In this document: piece by piece, positions 34,031-46,200 of the stretch
Position numbering within the stretch: position 1 is the first letter of the stretch
Layout of the letters: each line of letters opens with the position of its first letter
NCBI GenBank assembly: GCA_000711775.1
Contig: ARYC01001322.1
Coordinates: 21,488 to 85,487 of the forward strand
Reading direction: 5' to 3'
Length of the DNA: 64,000 nucleotides
Source of the DNA: Oxytricha trifallax
Taxonomy: Eukaryota; Ciliophora; Spirotrichea; Sporadotrichida; Oxytrichidae
Translations under genes and position numbers: made by a program
The notes under the pieces: model-generated
What the model was told of the DNA's origin: nothing
Databases searched by the model: none
The model's input: only the letters and a program-made list of their open reading frames with translations

Positions 34031-37000
34031 TCAATCATCAACAAAATTGACATAACTTTTTTCTCCAAGTTGAATAAAATTTTTTAAATTATATGGATTT
34101 TTAAAGTATATTCTGCCGTCTTTACTAAGTAATTTGACTTGCTTCTCCTATACTTCTTCAAGTAGCTTGTTCTATATAATAGTCATTACTAATAAATGTC
34201 TCAATCTCATCATTTGGATTGAGTTGTAAATTAAAAAAAGCATAGATGTGATAAGTAAATTTTGAGCTCTCGCTCTATTTCGGGAAAAATTTGTAAGAAT
34301 TATGTGAGGTAATCTTTCGACCAGCGTTTCTAGTACCATCTTAGAATATGCTACCTGAAGTGGCTGTATTGAAATTGTCTTAAAAAAGCTTCTAGAAGGT
34401 ATTAATGAGAAATTGTCTTTTGTTTTCAAGTTTAATTTTGAAAAGATGTAGGGATTATGTGAGGTCTATTCGTCTTCTGCAGTTCCTAGTAATTCTTTAG
34501 AATAGAACATCATTTTATCAGAGATTCTCAATATTTAGTCATCTTCGATGTATAAGGAGAATGGCATTTAAATAAGAATTATATAAGTGTTTATTATAAT
34601 TCATCCCAGTTGGTTTTTCTATAGCTAAAGTCATATCTTCTTTCACTACTTTATTCCGACAATTAATATCTTTAAATTGATATTTCTAAGGCAGTAGTTG
34701 TCAAACTATTATCAGGTTTGTTTAGTTCCTAGATAGCGATTTACATTGCTGCTACTACTTTTACTATCAAATGTATTGATTCATAAAAACCCAAAATGCC
34801 TATTCCTTAGCTGTCTTTACTAAAAACTAGAGTGTTATTGCATAAATATTTGAATAAATATAATAAGACAAAGAGTTTGTGCTTAAAATAATTCTTAGTA
34901 GATAATATTTTGTTTTACTGTAATATCATACATAAATATGGGATAACCTTCCTCAATTTTAATAAATGGCACATGTTCATGAATATATTATTGTACTAAT
35001 GAATCTCTTTCTTTATAGTCTTTCATTAACATCTATAATGAAGCAAATGGTTTTCCAAGATATTTCGCAAATTCCTTAGGATCTGAAAATTTTGCAGAAA
35101 ATACTTAAGTTTTCTGGTCTTAAATATTTTCTTTAGAATTCCTTCTTTATTTAGCTTCTTAATTCGTGTCTTGAGTTTGAATTGAATCTTAAATTAATGG
35201 GTCAGCTTACTGTAATGATAAAGTTTCATCTATGATACCCTTTTCTAAGAAAATATCTAAATATGGTTTTATACTTACACAATTTTCTCTCCCTTTAATT
35301 TCTTGACCGAGGGTTTCTGGTCTCTAATATTAAAATATATTTTTCAACTTATTCATAATTAGTCTAAAGTTCTTTTGAGATAGTCACTAATGAAGTTGTT
35401 TTAGTCAAATTCATTTTTCATTTGCATTCTGATTACTTGTCTTATCAAGTTCTTTTGAAGTTTGAAGTTTTCTACTTCAGCTTTATAAGAATCTTTGAAA
35501 TGAGTTCCATTTAAGTTTAATCTTGGCCTTAATGCCATTAGATCTACTATAATCTGAGCCATTCTTTACTGCTCTAATGTATCTGAGATATGTTCAAACT
35601 CTAACTTAATTAATACTTGCTCAAGTTTTGCTTGATGGTAAGAGAATTCAGACTTAAAGAAGTCATCCAAAATCTCTAAACGATCCATAGCTGGGAATAT
35701 ATGGAGTAAGTCTTACTCTAATAATGGTTCTTATTTCTAAATGTAGAAGGAACCTATAAATTAAAAATTATTGCTGGGAAAATTGATTTAATCGTATCTT
35801 TAGAACCTCTTACTCTAAATTTTCCATATCTAAGAAAGATGCATCAAACATAATATGAACACCAAAATCATCCTTGACCATATAATAACCTGTAGCTTCA
35901 GCAAGGTAAATGTAATCTACCCTTCTCATTAATCTTAATCCCTCCTCTTTTTTATTGCCAGCTTTCTTCAAGTTTTCAAGTTCTGCTGAAATTTCTTGTC
36001 TATCAAGAGCCTCTCAAAATGTAGTATGATACCTTTGGGTGATAGGGCATGCTGAGAAGATAATGTTTTAAAATCTACTGTTGAACTTAATCTTTTAGAT
36101 ATCCACTAGATGATCGTTTTTTTATCAACCTCCTCTTTGTCGTTTTCTTGATAAATATCCTTCTTCACTGTTTTTGCTGTAAAACTTTGGGTAATCATTT
36201 TCTTATAACTAAGTTGGTTTTTACATGAGGAATATGATGTGTCTGTAAATCTTCCATTGGATTAAGTTGTGGCTGATTATCTTTCATTTGCAGTTTTTCT
36301 TCCTTCCTCCTCTGCCACTCGAAGCTCATCTTGTATATTTTCCATTGGCACTAAGAAATTCACATATCCCATAACTCTATCTCTCATTACCATTTCTCTC
36401 ATTTTAATTACAATGCACTTTTAGACAGCTCTAAAAGCATTTAAGATGTAGAGAAGCTCATTTTTTTGAGTCCCTTGCTCTTAAATATTTCAGTATATAT
36501 ATAAGGAAAATAGCAAATGTTGTGGTACTTGAAGCAAGCTGTTTTTATCATGTTTTTCCTATTCCTTAACAGGTTAGTATTCTGATTTTGTTTTAAGACA
36601 GCCTTTAAATATTGACAAGAAAGATCTTTCACCCTCTGTGAAGGAATATTCAGTATCAATCCTATCAACCATATCTTATTCTGAAAGAAATGCATTTTGT
36701 AATAAAAATTATGTCTTTATCTCTCCATGTTTGACCTTGTCATGATTAATGGATGATAGACTTTCAAGAATTAAGTTTACATTCGTTACATCTTAAACTT
36801 TGATAGGATCAAGAGTAAATTATAAACAGTCATCTATTAAGTTTTAGTCTCCTGCTAGAATAGATGCTTAGTATTTCTAATCATTCAACCAAATTATTAT
36901 GAAATTTTATTTAATTTACAAATTAATTTTTTTATTTCTATGAAAAGGCTCATAACATACAAATTAAACCCAAGTACATTTCTTTATGCTTACAGTTGGG

Positions 37001-38400
37001 AATCTTTTATTTAGCCTGCATTAAACTCACCAAAAAGTGCCCTTTCAACTAAATTAATGTACTCTGTATTTAAAAGTTCTTATTTTTACTTTATCTCAAA
37101 TCTTTCTAGTCATATTATTAAAATACCTTTTTTACTAATTCTGTCTAAAACTTATTAAATGTTTTCTTTGCCAAAGTGGTAGAGTCTATTAGTGCTGGCA
37201 CTGCATCATATTAAGCAAACTAACTCTCAATCACTTAAGTTTGGAAATATTTAGGGAAGAAAACAATAATGCTGCAAGCAAAAGAATGTCCATTATCTAT
37301 TTCAAAATCTTCATGTATTCCAAAAGGTGAACTTCTCTCTTAAAGTTAAAGTTTAAGCTCTATATCACTCCAAACAATCATCTTAAGTTTGTCATAATTA
37401 TATATGCAAGTATCTATGTACTTGTCATTTAAGTTATTGCTTCGATTCTCAAGCTTTTTAGTGCCTTAAGACTCTATAATTTTATTTAATTCTTGTAAGC
37501 CAGTAATTCCAAGCTTTCTGAAATTAATCAGATTTTGGTCTTTTTCTTATAATTATTTAAGGAAAGTTCTTTGCTTGTCTAAGATTTAAGATTTAAACTG
37601 TTAGAAATACTCAATTGAATCCAAAAAATTTCATATCTGTGAGTCATTGGAGTCCATTTTACTCTTTGTATTTACTTCTCAGCGTCTTTGTTGATCTTTT
37701 CTTCGTAAGTTAAGATCCTTAAGTAAACATCTATATCATTAATTCTCAAGGAATTTAATGGAGTCTAGAAAATGATTAAATTAAATCAAGTTTAATTTTA
37801 CCGTTTTTTCATCGAACTATGAACTAGCTTTATCATCCTTACCATTGGTCTGTCGACATTTAAGAAATTATTTTCTCCCTCTAGTCTAGAGTATTTCTTC
37901 ACAGCCTTTTCCAATTAAAATTTCAGCTTTGATTAAGTAGGACTGAATTTCAAAGAAACTTTATCAATTAATTCAGAAGTCAATGCGTGATGTGCCGATC
38001 TTTAGAGCAATTTATATTTCTTGTGTTATAGTTTGTACTGTCTTCTTTTGAAGAAATTTGCTAATTCTTGCTTTGTTACTGAGGGGTTACTCTTATCTTG
38101 AATAAAATCGATAGAATCTTAAAACCAATAAAATTATCAAAATATTTACTTTGGAAACAATTAAAAATGCGGATTCTTTAATTTTGTATAAATATTAGAT
38201 CAAAGGTATTTTATATGCTCATTTAAGCTAACTATGTATACTCTATGAAGATCATCAGCAAACATGTGTGGAAGGTTCTGGTACTGGAGGAGTGGAAACT
38301 AATTTAACAAATTCAATCCTGTACTAGTTATATTTACTTGGCTCTTCCTGAAAGATCCTCCTATGGCTTTAAATAAAAACTCTCTTATCTCCCTTGTATA
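34030..38400 (-). CDS. Large coiled-coil protein, CCDC162-like
   Basis: Minus-strand coding blocks extend over about 4.4 kb in changing frames. The clearest, near 35,450-35,640, reads HISDTLEQQRMAQIIVDLMA, then LRPRLNLNGTHFKDSYKAEV and FKLQKNLIRQVIRMQMKNEF. This resembles the conserved part of CCDC162-type (DUF4549) coiled-coil proteins linked to cilia. Upstream blocks include NDIDVYLRILTYEEKINKDA and IESQFAQYDAVPALIDSTTL; downstream blocks include NFSRNRARAQNLLITSMLFL. Intervening AT-rich stretches probably are IESs or introns. I did not resolve exact boundaries, and the family call is from memory of the pattern. Confidence 0.4.
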
Positions 38401-38683
38401 ATAACCAATATATATTAATTAATATTCCAATGTAATTTAACAATTTGCTAAGTATTAATGAGACATCTATCAGCTAAGTCTTTATATGACTAATATTTTC
38501 AGAGAGCTGAAGATGTATATCCTCCACTCTCTGAATATTTCGTTTGTTTTTAATGACTGACATTTATAATAATAATTATGTAACAGTCTTAAATTTATAT
38601 TAATTAAACATGGTTTCAATTGTCACATTAATTCAATAATAAATCAAATTTACTTTTTTAACTATTAATAAGTTTAATCTATA

Positions 38684-41570
38684 TCATTTCATGCATTAAA
38701 GATTCTTAAGTGCTTCATCACACTCAGCCTGCTATAGCGATTTAGATCATTTCTTCTCTTTCGCCATAATTTGTACAGCTACCTTTAATAATTAAGTAGC
38801 AAGTTCTTTATTTACAAATGGCATTGGTATCCTTCTGCAGAGTATATCATTAGGTTTTTCAGCTGCCATTTCTTATCTTACAGCGTAGAGTACTTCTGAC
38901 TTTAAGTAGGGGTAGTCTGGATAAAGTCTGGTGTTCAATTTATTATCCATGCTAAGTCTCACCACTCTTAGAGCAACTGTTCTATAAGAAAGGTAGATAT
39001 GGAGAGTTGCGTCTTTAGGTAGGTAATAAACAAAAAAAAGTGATCCTCATACTATTCTTAGATTTCATCTGGTAGCTATTAAATGCCATCCTTAATTTCA
39101 ACTGCTGTGTAACTTCCAAGCAATTTGAAATTATCGGTAATTGACTTCTCTTGCTTACATCGAGATGTGCCAAGTTTTAGTGAAAAATTCTATCGATAGT
39201 TTCTTCACCCATTTTCGTAAATGATGTCCACTTGCTTCCCATTAACGAGACTAGATTACTATTGCTAACTTCAATCACATTATTTCTTGACAAACTTGCG
39301 GTATCCTCAGTAGGTGCTCCATGAATCTTTTATCCAAGTATAATAATGTCTCTCTTTACTCTTCTCTTCATTTTCCTATAGTAAGTGCTATCATCTAACT
39401 CTTATATGTCCGTTATGCATTTTTTATCCTCTTCAGTTTCAACTACAAGGGGTCTATGCCTGACAAAGCACTTATCATATTGTTTTTAAAGTCATAATCT
39501 TTTCCAAATTTAGCTGATAATTCACTCACTATATAATCTATGTCTTACTAGAGAGGTTAAGGTGTGTGAGTTAATTCACATTTATCATTTGTAGTTCCTA
39601 TCATGGCATGTCCAAAATAGTTAATGATGAAGATTAATCTTTATTCTTTTGTCTTGGGAATGATATTGCTCAAGTAAAGTACTCACAAGAAATTGCAAGT
39701 AATACTAAAATTAAAGATTATAATAATGCCTGAATTTTAAGGAAGCAAATCTTTTGGAAACATCAAGCAAGTGAGTTCCTCTTGATCCGGTAAGACGCCT
39801 CTGAGCTTAAGGGTTGTCTTTCAATCTTAGCTCATCAGCGTAAATGCCAGTACAATTTATATAATAAAAATACTTTATAATTATAAAAACAATCATAGTT
39901 TATATGAATAATATGCATCAAATGATAAATTTTAATTTTAATGATAAAAATTAATAAAATAAAATAATCGAAATATAAAGTTAAATTTTTTAAGATTTAT
40001 AATTGAGATATCTTTAATTATAAATTATATATGTTAGTTAATTGATTTTCTTCAGAAAATAAACTAATACTTTTCTTATTAATAACTCATTTATTTTGGT
40101 TGATTGACTAGCACCTTGCTTATGACTTTAAATTGCTTTTTAGTTAAATTATCTTGAAGCAATGCCCCTACAATTTTCCCATGTTCATTCTTTAAGTAAT
40201 CTACGAACTATGTGTAATTGTAATTGGCAATATAAGCAGCCTTCATGCCTGGATTACACAACGTTATTAAGTTACTTTTGAGATACTAATAAACATTGTA
40301 TATTGTTATATAAGTCCACTTTTTATGAGAGAAATGTATCTAAATTCGAGCCAATCATTTAATCTTAATGCATAAGCACACCATTTTACCCATGAATTGC
40401 AGTTAGGCTCCTAGACATATCTCTAGCTTTTTCCTTTCCAAGAATTTTAAGTCCACCTAACCCGGTTTTTTGATATTCTGATTTGACAAGCTCTCTCAAG
40501 TAAAATATGTGCTAATTGGATTGTAACTAAATTACTAAGTTATACATGAAATGATAGAGAAAGGCGCCTGGGTAATAGAAGAAAGCTGTCTTAAAAAGTG
40601 GTGCACTTGGTATAAGTAAATTCAATAAAAATTCCGAGATCACTTTATGATTATTGTCGTTAGATAAATAGTTAAAATCAAAATGATGTTCGATCCTTCT
40701 ATATTAAGCTAATTTATAATTAATTTTCTGAAAAACCACTATTTTTAGAAATTCTATTAGAAATTTAAGATATTCATTTTATAAGCTTAACATTTATAAT
40801 CTTCTGGAGCATTAATTCATAAGGATTGGAAGTATTTATTTCCTTTTAATAATAAATTAAGTATAATTTATCATGTTATTCATTAAAATGATTAAAAATA
40901 AAATAATAATGATGTTAGATTATTATTGAAGTATTTTTATTTTTATTTGAACAAACTTAAGTTCACTATTTATCACATTAAAGCATTCAAATGCAGCCTA
41001 CCCCATAAATTATGCTTGGCAATAAATTATTTCTGGTTTAAATGGCTTATTTTATAATGGTAAAGCAAACAAGAAGTGATTCTTCTCATGAAGAATTTCT
41101 TTTAGTAGTTCTTAATTTTCTAATGGATCCCCTTCTAGCATCATCATCTTTCAAAATACCTCATACCACCATGTACCCTTTTAGTTGATCTGCTTGAGGT
41201 TCCTGAAGCAAAATCGTACTTTTCCACAACTGCACATTTCACACATTTGGATGCAGCTTCAAGTGCTACTCCAGCCCCACTTGCTACACCTCCAATATCT
41301 AATATATCTTATTCATTTTTCTCATCCATAATCTCCTTCAATTGCTATTGTCTAGTCTTCAACTTGAAATCATATCTGGCTTTCTCTGCCTTTTCCATCT
41401 TTATAAAATTTCCGACATAGTCATTGCCTTAGTAGGCCTCTGCTAATTTTGCCTGTAATGGGAATCTATAGTTGAACTCTTTCTTTTTGTAGATATCTGA
41501 TAATTTAATTGCTACTAGCGATGCAAAAGAAATCTGCACTGATTTTTTAAAGTAAAAACTTCATTAAACT
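38684..41570 (-). CDS. GPD2: Mitochondrial FAD-dependent glycerol-3-phosphate dehydrogenase
   Basis: This inner-membrane flavoprotein oxidises glycerol-3-phosphate to DHAP and passes electrons to ubiquinone. FAD-binding DIGGVASGAGVALEAASK is followed by FASGTSSRSTKRVHGGMRYF, LEGDPLENQELLKEILHEKN, FYYPGAFLYHFMYNL, NCTGIYADELR, FGHAMIGTTND, ALSGIDPLV, DTASLSRNNVIEVS, GSKWTSFTKMGEETIDRIF, YPYLKSEVLYAVRQEMAAEK and the C-terminal AECDEALKNL. The usual GGGxxG is GGVASG. Lesions: a frame change after RYFER near 41,140; an insert of about 50 bp near 39,700; and TGA for the conserved Trp in AKEKK-stop-SKS (near 38,740). No clear start Met seen; homology begins near 41,570. Confidence 0.85.
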
Positions 41571-41689
41571 CTCTAGAATTAAAATATATATCTAAGCCAT
41601 ACAAATTGACGCCATACTCTCTTACTTTTCAATTAAGTAGAATATTCATAAAGTCTTAATAATAAAAAGCCATCGATTATTATCTCTGA

Positions 41690-43200
41690 AATTCAAACGG
41701 ACTTCAATACTTTACAGGCCTTTTCGAACATTACAAATTACAAATGTAAACACTGCTCAAAGCAGCAACAGAAATATTTCTCGCAGATCCAATGATTCAG
41801 TTAAGTCTTCAAGAGAAAAAACTAAGAACATAATCAAGAGTTCTAAATTAAGCTAAAAAAGACAGATAGTTTCAAGTAAGATAAATGTAATATAAAACCC
41901 TACGACAGTCAATACTTCAAGAAAACAGAAGTAGAATGTTGAATTGCAATACAAAAACTTTATTAAATATAACCAATTCCTATACTTAACCACAATATAG
42001 CGTGCAATAAAGGTACTCTGCTGGAAGTATATCTTAGTAATCAACTATAAAGCATGGAATCTATAACTAATCATTGATAAAAAATTAATCATACAATGAC
42101 AGCTCTCTCTCTCTAAGAGAATTGCTGTTTCTTCAACTGTGACACCTTATAAATAACAAAATTAAGTTAATCAGCTCTTTAATTGTAGATTCCTGCTATC
42201 AAATGATAATCTTAGAGCGCGCTAGATTAACCTACCAATTTTGGCTATAAGTAATCTTAGAGTGACTATACATTTTAGTATTAAGAAACTAGACCATATC
42301 CTCAAAATTATACGACTGGCAATACAACAACACTCAGCCTAGTTAAAATAAGATAATGAGTAGTTTGTTATAAACAGCTAGTCATTTGTTACACCCACAT
42401 AGTCTGATTATAATTGCTAAAGTTTAATAAGATTTAGATGGAATCTCAATCATCACCCTGAGTTCACTAATCATATCTTAAATTTAATAATTATAATGTT
42501 TAAAGTATTTAACCATATTTAATGGCAACTTGAATGGGAAAGCAGATATTCTAGAAACAGCATTGAACAGAGATTGAAAATGTAACTTTTTTCCACAAAT
42601 GACATCGATAAACTTTTTATAAACTCAATGATTTTCTATAATATTTCTATATTATAGCTTATATCGGAAATACAGTAGCTTCGCTTAATCAAATATAGAG
42701 ATACCTTCCTCTAATAAAACAACCTAATAAATCTAAGAACTAAAATCATGCTCAGATAAGCTTATCTCACTTAAACAGATTTTAAGTTCACACTAAACTC
42801 AATAGAAAATTAGCATCAAACCAAGTGAAGATATAGAGCCAACTTAACAAAAAAGGTAAACTTGTGCAGCTTAGTCATAGTAAACCTCATTTAAGATTTT
42901 GGCTGTGCTTAGTAAACTTAGACAATCTACGAAAAATTCACTGAAGTTTTAGAACTATAATGAGATAAGCCAAGTTGCATACAAAATACAAGAAGATGGA
43001 TAAAAGAGAACCAATATTCATATGTACGAAAAAGAAGTTGCAAAGAAAACTATTGATAAGCAATTTCAAACTCTATAGAAATTTGTAAAAATCTAAATGA
43101 GTTTATTATTCAACTTTTTAGGATATACAGATCATGTTAAAAAAATGAATTATTTGAAGAAATTTAAATTTAATATAGAATTAAGATAACTATTTTTGTC
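41690..43200 (+). CDS. Unidentified Ser/Lys-rich protein segments
   Basis: Not recognised. Open plus-strand stretches read TAQSSNRNISRRSNDSVKSS then basic KNIIKSSKLSQKRQ (about 41,740-41,870), KYNQFLYLTTIQRAIKVLCW, LLHPHSLIIIAKVQQDLDGI (42,370-42,440) and ISQVAYKIQEDGQKRTNIHM then YEKEVAKKTIDKQFQTLQKF (42,960-43,090), in more than one frame. It lies immediately upstream of the dynein C-terminal half in the same direction. It could be its own gene or contain dynein tail segments, but I see no dynein motif. Confidence 0.4.
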
Positions 43201-43264
43201 TAAACATTTTTATTGTTTATGTGGATTTGGCTCTGAAAAACTACTACCATATTTATTGAGAAAC

Positions 43265-46200
43265 TTAGCCGAAAATAAATGCTTTGTTCTACGCAGAGAA
43301 GTATAATCTAGAAAAAGAAGAGCAAATAAAAATCAAAGTCTCTGAGTATAGAGAACTAGAAGAGAATCTAGACATCCTCAAGTTTATTAAACTTTAATTT
43401 TTACTTTAAAAGAAAGAACATTAGATAAAGGAATAGGAGACAGGGCATTTATAGAAATAAATCGATGAATGCTAATTAAAGAGAGAGAAAGCAACTAAAC
43501 TCTTGAATGTCTTAGGAGGAGAAAAGTAAAAATGGCTTGTTTGCAATAGAATGATTGCCAAGAAATTTTTAACCATTTAAGGTGATGTACTATTAGGAGC
43601 TGCTTTTATAACTTATCTTAGTGCCTTTGCTCAAAAGTTCAGAGAATAAAGTGTTGAAAAATGGGAGTCAATGAAAAAGAACTACGGAATCAGAATTTCT
43701 TATGTGTTTAACTTTAATAAGGTATTTGGAGAATAGATCAAGATAAAAGAATGGAATTTAATGGGTTAACAAGTGATTCTTTTTTTACAGGTAACGTTAT
43801 TATTCTTGAGAGATCTTAAAAAGAGTGCATTTGTATTGATCCTTAATGCCAAGCTAGTAAATGGATAAAAATTTAGGAAAGTAGAAGTGAGGCTTCTAAT
43901 TAATCAAATGATTTAAAGACTTTTAATTTCAGTCATTATAATTTTGTCTATTCCTTTGAGTTCGCCATGAAATTTTGTAAGATAGTTCTTACTAAAAATG
44001 TTGGTTAAAAAATCGATCTTATCTTATATCTTATTCTTAAAAGAGACTTTGTTTAAGAAGGAGGCACTAATAGTGTCAATCTCTTTGGACATACATATGG
44101 TAGATATTGATAAGAACTTCAGATTGTTCATTAGTTCAGAAATGAGAAATCCTCATTTTTGCCCAGATATAAGCGTCATTTGTAGCTTCGTAAACTTTAA
44201 CCTCATTGCCTGAAGGACTTGAGGAATAAATGCTAAGTATTGTCATATCAAATTAGAAAGCTGATCTTGAAGAAGAAACGATTAAAATGAAGAAGGAAGA
44301 TTTAGATTGCATAAAAATTTTATAGAAACTTGAAAATGATATATTGCAATGTCTTCATAACGATATAGAGTAAATTCTTTCTGATAAGCATTTAATTGAG
44401 AATCTTAATAACTCGAAAAAGACAGGCAGATAGATAGCTGAGAACTTATAGAAAGTGAATAATGCTTCAAATAAAATCTTGAAATTAAGAGGTATCTACA
44501 CACCTGCAGCTAATAGAGCAGTCTAACTACATTTATTGGTGAGTGATTTGTCGAAGATAGATGTAATGAGTAAAAATAGAAGAATAATCCAAAATGTAAT
44601 GAATAATCAAGATTTTAATTACACAATTTTAATGTTAATTTTAAAAATTCTAATTAATCACTACTCTATCTCGAAATTTCAATGACTTTGAGATAGAGTG
44701 CGATAGAGTAATATAAATTACTAATATTATTTAATATTAAAATAAATGGAATTAAGTTTTAACATATTCAAATGTTCTTTTTGATTAATAGATTGTTTAT
44801 TTAATTATATCAATAATTTAACTATTAATACAAAATAATTTAAAGGTAAATGTCTTATTTTAATTATATTTTTATATTTAATATAAGATTAGTAAATAAT
44901 CAAAAAGAACAATTGAATAATTTAAAACTTAATTCCATTTATTTTATATTTTAAATAATATTAGTAATTTATATTACTCTATCGCACTCTATCTCAAAGT
45001 CATTGAAATTTCGAGATAGAGTAGTGTTTAATTAGAATTTAAAAAATTAACATTAAAATAGTGTAATTAAAATCTTGATTATTCATTACATTTTGGATTA
45101 TTCTTCTATTTTTACTCAATGTACCAGTACTCTTTAAAATGGTATATTGATATTTTCATTGAGGAAGTAAAGTAAAAGAAACATACTTATTAAGACCCTC
45201 TGTTAGACATCCTCAGAAACTTCACCTATACTTTATACAGGATTGTTTGTCAATCAATCTTTGAGAAAGATAAACTTCTATTTACCTTCTTATTGGATTT
45301 CAGAATCCTGGAAGGGGAAAATTGCTTAAATATGAAATTTTTTGAGTTCTTTATTAAAGGACCTTGAATAAAGGGTTAGAGTAAGATATTCAACGATAGG
45401 CAAATTAGAAAAAAGAAGAAAATTAAGACAGCTAATCTGACTCTGATAATAGCGGTGACGAAGACGAGGATGATGACAAAAAAGAAGAAGAAAAACAAAG
45501 AAAAATCAAATGTCTTAGGTTAAACGAGCAATAGTGGCTAGCATTAGAAAGCTCTCTAAAATCCCTCCATTCCATAGACGAAGTATTCTTAACCATTTTC
45601 TGAACAGCTCTGAAGCATGGCAATAATACATTTTTGCCAAGAACTTTGAGAACATCCAATTTCCGGGATCTTACTCTGAGTATGACTAAGAAAAAGACCT
45701 GAAAAAGTAACAATCAATGAGGACCTCAGAAGAAACTAACTTTCCCAAGATGGATAAAGATGGAAAACAATAGAAAAAGAAATCAGCTGGAGGTTTGAGA
45801 GAAATCAAAGAAGTAGATGAGGATGAAGATAAGATAGATTGGAGTTTTTATGAAGATGATCATAATGAGAAAGAAAGGAATATGGTTATGGGATGATGAC
45901 AAAGATGAGTTTGGCATTTAAAAAGAAAAGTTCCAGGATGTTAGAGAAGTTGCTGCTGATTCATTATTATAGGAATACATTTGATTTGGGAAAATAAATT
46001 ATAAATTAATATATTAATAATTAAAATCGTGGCAGTTAACTTTATCTTAGCCTAGACAATATGAGCCTCGTACGATAGAGAATTAAACATCAGCTGGACT
46101 TTAATATTGGCCGTACCTCTCTATAGCATCTCTGGAGCGAGACAATTCGACTTTAATTTTGACATTCATAATTTATAATTTGAAAAATTTAGTGAATTAA

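Noticed and set aside
33900-34430. NatC subunit NAA35-like reading of the NRARAQ stretch
   Set aside because: Only a short HNRARQ-like word fits. The remaining blocks in the region do not follow that family, so it was kept within the coiled-coil gene.
45432-45713. Minus-strand ORF with Ser-rich end
   Set aside because: Antisense of an acidic stretch in the dynein locus.
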